Assembly (NCBI GenBank): GCA_918219625.1
Contig: CAKJXT010000012.1
Location: 1 to 7,618 of the forward strand
Length of the DNA: 7,618 nucleotides
Source of the DNA: Bacilli bacterium
GTDB lineage: Bacteria > Bacillota_I > Bacilli_A > RF39 > UBA660
Direction of reading: 5' to 3'
In this document: positions 1 through 5,600 of the stretch, piece after piece
Layout of the letters: each line of letters begins with the position of its first letter
Numbering within the stretch: the stretch's first letter is position 1
Notes under the pieces: model-generated
Told to the model about the DNA's origin: nothing
Database searches by the model: none
The model's input: the letters and a program-made list of their open reading frames with translations, nothing else
Translations under genes and position numbers: made by a program

Positions 1-1
1 A

Positions 2-181
2 AACCCTAATATAGAACTCGGAATATGTGGAGAACACGCAGGAGATCCTGATAGTATAGAATTCTGCAACAAAATAGGACTTAACTATGTATCATGTTCA
101 CCATATAGAGTTCCAACTGCTAGATTAGCCGCTGCACAAGCACATTTACGCCAAAAAGCTGCTGAAAAACAAGGAAAATAA
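2..181 (+). CDS. ppdK: Pyruvate, phosphate dikinase, C-terminal end (partial at window start)
   Basis: Only the last 59 codons are present; the gene begins before the window. Pyruvate, phosphate dikinase interconverts pyruvate, ATP and phosphate with phosphoenolpyruvate, AMP and pyrophosphate in the cytosol, and in many anaerobes it works in glycolysis. The visible part is the end of the C-terminal PEP/pyruvate-binding barrel. It carries [10 protein letters not shown] (Cys codon at 26-28), which matches the active-site cysteine segment of the family (Cys831 in the Clostridium symbiosum enzyme). It then has [18 protein letters not shown] and RLAAAQA, the near-invariant C-terminal signature. 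The reading frame ends at TAA 179-181 with a lysine-rich tail and is followed by a hairpin terminator. The family call is secure; PEP synthase and PtsI have similar barrels but end differently. Confidence 0.93.
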   Translation, partial: NPNIELGICGEHAGDPDSIEFCNKIGLNYVSCSPYRVPTARLAAAQAHLRQKAAEKQGK

Positions 182-240
182 AGGGTTTTCGAGCAATCTG
201 AAAAAGATAAAAATTTAACAAATATTATATAAATAATTTA

Positions 241-275
241 AAAGGTCAAAATATTATCTATTTTGATCTTTTTTT
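241..275 (+). terminator. Rho-independent terminator of ppdK
   Basis: A 13-bp stem pairs 241-253 with 259-271, with one G-T wobble and a 5-base loop. The 3' arm runs into seven T residues (269-275). It lies 60 bases after the ppdK stop and separates ppdK from the following cassette. The stem is AT-rich but long, so this is a credible intrinsic terminator. Confidence 0.8.
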
Positions 276-294
276 ATAAAAAAATATGAAATTA

Positions 295-337
295 TGCGAT
301 GGAATTTGCTTAAAAAATATATGCGATATTTTTCGCA
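295..337. promoter_or_regulatory. TGCGA inverted repeat, possible operator of the HTH regulator
   Basis: A perfect 5-bp inverted repeat, TGCGA at 322-326 and TCGCA at 333-337, encloses six A/T bases. A further TGCGA occurs at 295-299, 27 bases upstream in direct orientation. These are almost the only G/C-containing words in an otherwise A/T stretch about 90 bases before an XRE-type regulator gene. XRE regulators usually bind short inverted repeats in their own upstream regions, so autoregulation is an inference from position. No convincing -35/-10 pair could be fixed here; TATATT at 351-356 is one possible -10. Confidence 0.35.
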
Positions 338-368
338 AAATAAAAAAATATATATTAGGTATTAAAAT

Positions 369-398
369 AGAATCAAGGTTATGCATCTTGATTCTTTT
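369..398 (+). promoter_or_regulatory. Leader hairpin with short T-run upstream of the HTH gene (attenuator or terminator-like)
   Basis: AGAATCAAG at 369-377 pairs perfectly with CTTGATTCT at 387-395 around a 9-base loop containing ATGCAT, and the 3' arm ends in four T residues (395-398). The ribosome binding site AAAGGAG (412-418) begins 14 bases after the T-run. The structure resembles a weak intrinsic terminator inside the 5' leader, so it could attenuate transcription of the HTH-parB pair, or be the leftover terminator of a lost upstream gene. The sequence shows the stem; its role is inferred. Confidence 0.45.
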
Positions 399-426
399 AT
401 ATTGATATACGAAAGGAGAGGATAAT

Positions 427-918
427 ATGAGATATGTATATCTAAAACCAGAACTAAAAGATTTATCACAAGGATCTAGAATTGCTTTTGCAAGAGAGTT
501 TAGATATCTGACACAAGATAATGTATCAGATAAGTTAGGATTAACTGGTGAATGTAAAAGAAGAAGCATGGCTCGATATGAAAGAGGTGATAGAATTCCA
601 AAAGAAGAAAGACTTCAAGAGATAGCTAATATATTGAATGTTAATGTTAAATGTTTAAAAGAATATGATTTTAGAAATGAAGAAGATATGATTTATATCC
701 TTTTATGGATGGAAGAATTATATCCAAGAATGAATATTGATCTTGGACTTTCTGAAGCAATTCCAAAAGAAAGTGAAAATAAACTTAAAAGATTTTTTGA
801 AGAGTGGAATGTGATGAAAGAGAAAAGAGCAAACCTTGAATTATCTTATGATGATTATGTTGAATGGAAACTTCAATATGATTTTAATAAAGGAGATGAA
901 TATGAAGAAGATAGTTAA
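427..918 (+). CDS. XRE-family helix-turn-helix regulator of a mobile-element type cassette
   Basis: The gene encodes 163 residues and starts at an ATG 8 bases after the strong site AAAGGAG. Residues about 16-80 form a Cro/C1-type helix-turn-helix: SRIAFAREFRYLTQDNVSDKLGL gives the first helices, RRSMARYERGDRIP matches the 'S.YE.G.R.P' signature of XRE proteins, and LQEIANILNVNVKCL is the closing helix pair. Residues 83-163 are an acidic, aromatic-rich helical tail without a domain I recognise. The stop overlaps the parB start by 17 bases, so the two are almost certainly co-transcribed and translationally coupled. In Bacillota such a regulator next to a ParB-like gene is typical of integrative elements and plasmids, where it would control the element's own genes. 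The target is unknown; the TGCGA repeats upstream are candidates. Confidence 0.8.
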   Translation: MRYVYLKPELKDLSQGSRIAFAREFRYLTQDNVSDKLGLTGECKRRSMARYERGDRIPKEERLQEIANILNVNVKCLKEYDFRNEEDMIYILLWMEELYPRMNIDLGLSEAIPKESENKLKRFFEEWNVMKEKRANLELSYDDYVEWKLQYDFNKGDEYEEDS

Positions 919-1315
919 GTTAGAGTTATGTAATATAACTCCATTTAAAAATCATCCATTTAAAGTTAGACAGGATGATTCATTTATAGAATTGAAAGAT
1001 AGTATTAAAGAAAATGGTTTATTAGAACCATTATTAGTAAGATCAGATAATGCTGGGGGATATGAATTAATATCTGGGCATAGAAGAAAACTAGCATTAG
1101 AATTATGTGGAATAAAAGAAGCAGATTGTTATATAGAAGAATTATCAGATGATGAAGCTACTATTAAGATGGTAGATTCAAATATATATAGAAATCTTAT
1201 ATTACCTTCGGAAAAAGCTTTTGCTTATAAAATGAAATTAGAAGCAATCAAGCACCAAGGTAAAAAAAACAAACTTCTACACAAAGTGTGGAGAAGTCGC
1301 TTTCGGTATCCATAG
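902..1315 (+). CDS. ParB/Spo0J-family protein, N-terminal part (frame 1 of a frameshifted gene)
   Basis: The ATG at 902 follows AAGGAG (890-895) and lies inside the end of the upstream HTH gene. The 137-residue product carries the ParB N-terminal nucleotide-binding domain. ITPFKNHPFKV starts the domain, followed by LKDSIKENGLLEPLLVR, the GxxRxxA box as SGHRRKLA (58-65), and DSNIYRNLILPSEKA (92-106), corresponding to the ENxQR box and the LxPxEEA helix. In family members the chain continues into a DNA-binding middle domain. Here this frame leaves homology after KHQGKKN (residue 123) and ends 14 codons later in unrelated residues. The missing part is intact in the -1 frame (to 1752). With a -1 shift at 1264-1270 the product would be 283 residues, a normal size for ParB-like proteins of mobile elements. 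ParB proteins act in DNA partition or element regulation. Confidence 0.8.
   Translation: MKKIVKLELCNITPFKNHPFKVRQDDSFIELKDSIKENGLLEPLLVRSDNAGGYELISGHRRKLALELCGIKEADCYIEELSDDEATIKMVDSNIYRNLILPSEKAFAYKMKLEAIKHQGKKNKLLHKVWRSRFRYP
1264..1296 (+). other. Candidate -1 frameshift site: A AAA AAC heptamer plus stem-loop
   Basis: Within eight consecutive A residues (1262-1269) followed by C, the parB frame reads GGT AAA AAA AAC, giving the canonical X XXY YYZ heptamer A AAA AAC at 1264-1270 in the correct phase. Three bases later a stem-loop forms: 1274-1278 pairs with 1292-1296 (5 bp), there is an A-G mismatch (1279/1291), then 1280-1283 pairs with 1287-1290 (4 bp) around a 3-base loop. A -1 slip here joins the N-terminal domain exactly to the continuing ParB homology. 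Inserting one A would do the same, so a mutation or a homopolymer sequencing error explains the shift equally well. A AAA AAC is less slippery in bacteria than A AAA AAG, and the 3-base spacer is shorter than the usual 5-9. Confidence 0.5.
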
Positions 1316-1752
1316 TTGGTAAAGGAAACAATGATTCAAGAGAAAAAGTCAGAAGATATATTAGATTAACTGAATTAATACCAGAGTTATTAAAGTTAGT
1401 TGATGATGGATTTATAAAAGATAGAAGAACATCTTTAGTATTAGGAATAACTACAGCAGTAGAATTATCATTCCTATCTAAAGATGCTCAAAAACTAATA
1501 TGGGCTGCAATTGATTATGAGCAAACCGTTCCAAATAGAGCACAAGCTATAAGAATAAGAAATCTTGCAGAAAAGAAAAAATTAGATTTTGATAAATTAG
1601 AAAAAATACTATGTGAAGAAAAAGGAAATCAACATGATAGAATTTTCTTTAATAAACAAAAAATAGAATCAGCATTACCGCCTGAATTATTAAAAAGAGA
1701 TAAGAGATATGTCGAAGAATATATTATCGAAGCAATTAAGAAATATAGGTGA
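1288..1752 (+). CDS. ParB/Spo0J-family protein, DNA-binding and C-terminal part (-1 frame)
   Basis: This is the second piece of the split parB gene. ParB homology in this frame starts at about 1270 (QTSTQSVEKS), before the GTG at 1288, and the frame is closed upstream by TAA at 1261-1263. The GTG has no ribosome binding site and sits in the loop-proximal stem of the hairpin, so independent initiation is unlikely. The sequence gives the ParB middle helix-turn-helix region (VSIVGKGNNDSREKVRRYIR, then LTELIPELLKLVDDG), then TTAVELSFLSKDAQKLIW, a hallmark of ParB-like proteins in Tn1549-type elements. It ends in a charged helical tail (VEEYIIEAIKKYR). No other stop or frame break is present, so coding capacity has been kept after the shift, which argues for a recent or programmed event. 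It ends at TGA 1750-1752, just before a strong terminator. Confidence 0.75.
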   Translation: MEKSLSVSIVGKGNNDSREKVRRYIRLTELIPELLKLVDDGFIKDRRTSLVLGITTAVELSFLSKDAQKLIWAAIDYEQTVPNRAQAIRIRNLAEKKKLDFDKLEKILCEEKGNQHDRIFFNKQKIESALPPELLKRDKRYVEEYIIEAIKKYR

Positions 1753-1788
1753 TCGGAAAATAGTAATATTTTGATTAGTAAGAAAAAC

Positions 1789-1831
1789 AAAAAAGTTGGT
1801 CTTTTAGAAAAATAAAAGACCAACTTTTATT
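1789..1831. terminator. Strong bidirectional terminator between parB and tetR
   Basis: A perfect 16-bp stem pairs 1791-1806 with 1813-1828 around a 6-base loop. The core is GTTGGTCTTTT against AAAAGACCAAC, flanked by an A-run on the left and a T-run on the right, so it works as an intrinsic terminator on either strand. It ends the HTH-parB transcript on the + strand and, 12 bases after the tetR stop, the tetR transcript on the - strand. Confidence 0.93.
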
Positions 1832-1842
1832 TGAAATACTAA

Positions 1843-2412
1843 TTATGATATTTTATCTGGAATTAATTTATCAATATAAGATAGCAGTTCTTCTTTACTA
1901 TATTTCTTCGCTCGTGTTATACAATCAATACCAATATTGATTAATCCACCTGCATAAAATTTTACAACAATATCAAGTGGTAAATCTGAGATCTTTATTT
2001 CACTATTGTCTTTTAATCTCTCTGATACATCTTTTTCTATAGCGTCAATTAAAAAATCAATTAAAATACCATTTCTATTATTAGCAAGGATAGCACTATA
2101 GATTTCTTTGTTTTCTTCAATATGATCTATTAAAATACTTAATAGTTCCATAAGATATTCTTTTGAAAAAGCTTTGTTTTCATTATCTTCCAAAACTTTT
2201 AACAAAGATAATTTACGTTCTTCAAATAAGTCCATTAATAATTCATATTTATCATCATAGTGAGCATAGAAAGTAGATCGGTTTATTAATGACTCTTCAC
2301 ATATATCGGATATTTTTATTTTTTCAAAATTTTTTGTTTTCATAAGATTTAGTAATGAATTAAAAAGAACTTTTTTTGTTTTAACTATTCTTAAATCAGT
2401 TTTCTCTTTCAA
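1843..2412 (-). CDS. TetR/AcrR-family transcriptional repressor, divergent to the MMPL transporter
   Basis: The gene encodes 189 residues, the usual length for the family. It begins with TTG (2412-2410): GAGGTG (+ strand CACCTC, 2418-2423) is 5 bases upstream, an in-frame TGA lies just before it, and the next ATG would remove the first helix. Residues 8-55 form the TetR DNA-binding domain: FEKIKISDICEESLINRSTFYAHYDDK, with recognition helix NRSTFYAHY (44-52). The C-terminal part ends in FYAGGLINIGIDCI (152-165), which resembles the ligand/dimer domain of the DhaS-like TetR subgroup. The gene is divergent from the transporter with 202 bases between them, the usual arrangement for a repressor of an exporter. 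That it controls the transporter and itself is inferred. The ligand is unknown. Confidence 0.9.
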   Translation of the reverse strand: MKEKTDLRIVKTKKVLFNSLLNLMKTKNFEKIKISDICEESLINRSTFYAHYDDKYELLMDLFEERKLSLLKVLEDNENKAFSKEYLMELLSILIDHIEENKEIYSAILANNRNGILIDFLIDAIEKDVSERLKDNSEIKISDLPLDIVVKFYAGGLINIGIDCITRAKKYSKEELLSYIDKLIPDKIS

Positions 2413-2435
2413 TATAACACCTCATTTCATTGTTT

Positions 2436-2464
2436 ATTATATGAATTAAAGTACAAAAAGTCAA
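2436..2464 (-). promoter_or_regulatory. Sigma-70/SigA promoter of tetR
   Basis: On the - strand, TTGACT (2464-2459) and TATAAT (2441-2436) are separated by exactly 17 bases. This is a near-consensus vegetative promoter, with a perfect -10 and five of six -35 bases. The expected start point gives a short leader of about 15-20 bases before the tetR TTG, with the GAGGTG site in it. Confidence 0.85.
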
Positions 2465-2476
2465 ATAACAAACAAA

Positions 2477-2495
2477 ATGTATGATAATTATACAT
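2477..2495. promoter_or_regulatory. Imperfect 19-bp palindrome, candidate TetR operator
   Basis: ATGTATGATAATTATACAT is a palindrome with a single mismatched pair around a central A. It lies 12 bases upstream of the tetR -35 box, in the shared region of the divergent genes. Length and symmetry fit a TetR-family operator (dimer on a 15-20 bp palindrome). It does not overlap the mapped tetR core promoter, so if it is an operator it may act mainly on the transporter side. Chance symmetry in A/T-rich DNA is the main alternative. Confidence 0.45.
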
Positions 2496-2602
2496 ATATA
2501 TTTTTAAAACTGTTGGATAAACATCATATATATTCTAATGTGGTGGTATTTGAATAATTAGAGTAATAAAATGTTATATCGATGTGAGTTTATGATAATT
2601 AT
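2480..2602. repeat. Direct 12-mer repeat in the tetR-transporter intergenic region
   Basis: TATGATAATTAT occurs at 2480-2491, inside the 19-bp palindrome, and again exactly at 2591-2602, where it abuts the transporter ribosome binding site (GGGAGG, 2603-2608). Two identical copies flanking the probable transporter promoter suggest a pair of regulator binding sites, possibly for the adjacent TetR protein. The word is A/T-rich, so coincidence is possible. Confidence 0.4.
2550..2579 (+). promoter_or_regulatory. Possible promoter of the MMPL transporter (weak)
   Basis: TTGAAT (2550-2555) and TTATAT (2574-2579) are separated by 18 bases, the best pair I find upstream of the transporter on the + strand. 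Another -10-like word, TAAAAT, lies at 2567-2572 without a good -35. The start point would fall close to the second 12-mer copy (2591-2602), where a bound repressor could block transcription. The call rests on weak motif matches in A/T-rich DNA. Confidence 0.25.
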
Positions 2603-2614
2603 GGGAGGAATATA

Positions 2615-5600
2615 ATGAAAAAGATAACTAATTTAATTGTCAATGGTAGATATGTCTTCTTAACTTTATTTATAATAATAGCTTGTTTTAGTTTGTATTT
2701 ATCAACTAAAGTAAATATAAATGAAGATATAATGAAGTATTTACCAAAAACATCAGAAACTAAAATAGGTAAGGACATAATGGATAAAGAGTTTGCAAAA
2801 CAGGATTCTTCTATTCTTAATGTGATGTTTAAGGGATTATCTGAAAGTGAAAAAGATGATACCTTAAAAAAGTTAGAAAATGTAGAAGGTGTTAGTTCAG
2901 TTAAGTATGAAAACAATGATAAATATAATAAAGATGATTATTCATTATTTGTATTAAATGTTGATGACTATGCTGATTCTAAAACATCAACCAACGTTTA
3001 TAATTATGTTAAAGATAATTTTAATACAGCTGGGATGAGTGGAACCATATATGACGAAAATAAGCCACTTTTACAATTATGGGTTGTAATATTTGCTATT
3101 TTCTGTGCTATGGTAATTTTAACAATATTGAGTGATTCTTATGTTGAACCATGGTTATATTTAATATCAATTGGAATAGCAGTATTTATTAATAAAGGTA
3201 CAAATATAATGTTTGATAGTGTATCGTCAATAACTAATTCAATTGTTGCTATTTTACAACTTGCTCTTTCTATGGATTATTCTATAATGCTATCAAATAG
3301 ATATAAACAAGAAAAAGCAAATCATTTAAACAAAATAGATGCAATGAAGGAAGCTTTATATCATTCATTTGCTGCTATTTCAAGTAGTTCTATAACTACC
3401 ATCGTGGGTTTACTTGCTTTAGTATTTATGAGTTTTACAATTGGTAAAGATTTAGGCTTTGTATTAGCAAAAGGTGTGCTACTTAGTTTATTAAGTATAT
3501 TTTTCTGCTTACCAGCACTTTTATTAATCTTCGATAATTTAGTTGAAAAAACACGTAAAAAATCACCTAAGTTTCATTTATCAAAATTAGGTACAAAAGT
3601 ATATAAAATAAGATACATTCAAGCCTTTGCTATAATTGCTTTATTTATAGCAGCTTACTTATTAAAAGGTAATATAAATGTTCTATATACTGGATCAGAG
3701 CAAGATAAAGTAGGAAAGGTATTTCCAGCTACAAATCAAATAGCAATTGCGTATGCAAATGAACATGAGAAATTAATGACATCTTTATGTAAAGATTTTA
3801 AAAAGAATGAAAATATAGATCAAGTTTTATGTTATTCAAATACTATAAATGAGAAATTAGCTTATAATGAATTAAATGACAAATTTGAAGACTTAGGTCA
3901 GGATACAAAAGTAGATGAATATTTAATAAAGATTCTTTATTATAATTACTATAATAAAGAAAACAATAATAAAATGACTTTAAATGAGTTTATTTCATTT
4001 ATTAAATCAGATGTTTATAGTAATAAAAATTTAAATAATCAAATAGATAGTAAAACTAAAGATAATTTAGATTTATTAACTAATTTTACATCAAGTAATG
4101 AAATAAATAAAAAAAGAACCATTACAGATATAGCAAACATATTAGGAATAAATGAATCAGATGCTTCAAAAATATTAATTTATTATAATAGTAAGAATTT
4201 GGATACGAAAATAACTATAAAAGATTTTGTCAATTTTATGCTAAATGATGTAGCTAGTAATAAAGAGTATTCTTCATACTTAGATTCAAATACACTATCT
4301 AAATTACAAACTTTACAAAAGTTCACTAATACTGATTATATAAATAAAAAAATGAATGCTATTGAGTTATCAAATATGTTTGGAATAGATAAAAATTTGG
4401 TAGAACAATTATTATTATTTTATAGAACGACATCAGAGAGTACTACAAAAATTTCGTTAAATGAATTTGCTACATTTACTCTAAATTTAGCAAATAGTGA
4501 TAAATATAAAAGTTTATTTGATGAAGATACAATCAACTCATTGTCACTTTTAAAAATAATTAGTGATGAAACTATTATTAATAAAGAAATAGATGCTACA
4601 AATATGAAAAACAGTTTAAATAGTATTGGAGTGAGTTTAGATGATGATGCAATAAATCTTTTATATATCTACTATACTGGATATAATACAAATACTAAAT
4701 TAACATTAAATGAATTTGCTAATACTGCTATTAGTATTTCAAATGATGATAAATATAAATCTTATTTTAAAGATGAAACTATTAGTTCATTAAAAAATAT
4801 TATAAATCTAAATACATATTATGATAAATCACTTCCTAATACTAACTTATATGATATGTTTGGAATCGATGATGAAAGTGCTGCAAAATTAAATTATGCT
4901 ATTACTGGTAATGTTACTGGAAGTTATACCATGACACCATTAAATTTTGTAAATACATTGCTTGGTAATGAAGAAATATCATCATCTTTTGGTGAAAGTA
5001 ATTTAAAATTACTTAAATTAGCTACATATATAATGTCTAATATTAATGCGAAATATGATGTTAATAGTTTAAGTGATGCATTATCTCAAGATAAAAATCT
5101 AGTAAGTTTTATATATGGTATTTACGATTATAAAAATAACAATTTAAAAAATATTTCAATTAAAAATCTAGTTAATTTTATTTATACCAATAAAAATAAT
5201 CAAATGTTATTGAAATATATGAACGGTAATATAGACAAATTAGGATTAGCACATAAGGTTGTAAATAATACAAATACCTTATATAGTTATAAAGAGATTA
5301 GTAGTATTACAGGTACAAGTGAAGAAAAAACTAAAATGATATATGGAGTATATGACTATAACACAAAAAACACAAAATTAACTCCATTAGAGTTATCTAA
5401 TTTAGTAATAAATAATTCTAATAATGAATTATTAAAAAGTAAGATTAGTTTATCACAATTAAAAGAATTAAACTTAGTAAAAAAAGTGATGAACAGTACA
5501 TTAAGTAATGCAAAATATAGTGCTTCTAATTTAAGTTCACTCTTTGGAATAGATAACGAAAAAATGAGTTTACTATTTAGTTTATACAATTCAAAATATA

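Noticed and set aside
258..569. Open frame of 103 codons on the - strand
   Set aside because: It runs antisense across the HTH gene start, the leader hairpin and the ppdK terminator, has no recognisable protein pattern, and the + strand gene explains the region.
836..901. Upstream ATG at 836 as the parB start
   Set aside because: It lies deep inside the HTH gene, has no ribosome binding site and adds residues without ParB similarity. The ATG at 902 has AAGGAG at correct spacing, and the ParB domain begins there.
1629..1823. Open frame of 64 codons on the - strand
   Set aside because: It is antisense to the end of parB and begins inside the bidirectional terminator stem. The F/L/S-rich product is typical of A/T-rich antisense translation.
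2599..2916. Open frame of 105 codons on the - strand over the transporter start
   Set aside because: It is antisense to the conserved TM1 and first extracellular domain of the MMPL protein. Its hydrophobic text is a by-product of lysine-, asparagine- and glutamate-rich codons read in reverse.
3971..3991. The repeat core KMTLNEF and its copies as EF-hand calcium sites
   Set aside because: The D-x-[DN]-x-G loop of an EF-hand is absent before every core, so calcium binding of that type is not supported.
5356..5589. Open frame of 77 codons on the - strand inside the repeat region
   Set aside because: It is antisense to the MMPL repeats, without a ribosome binding site or family pattern.
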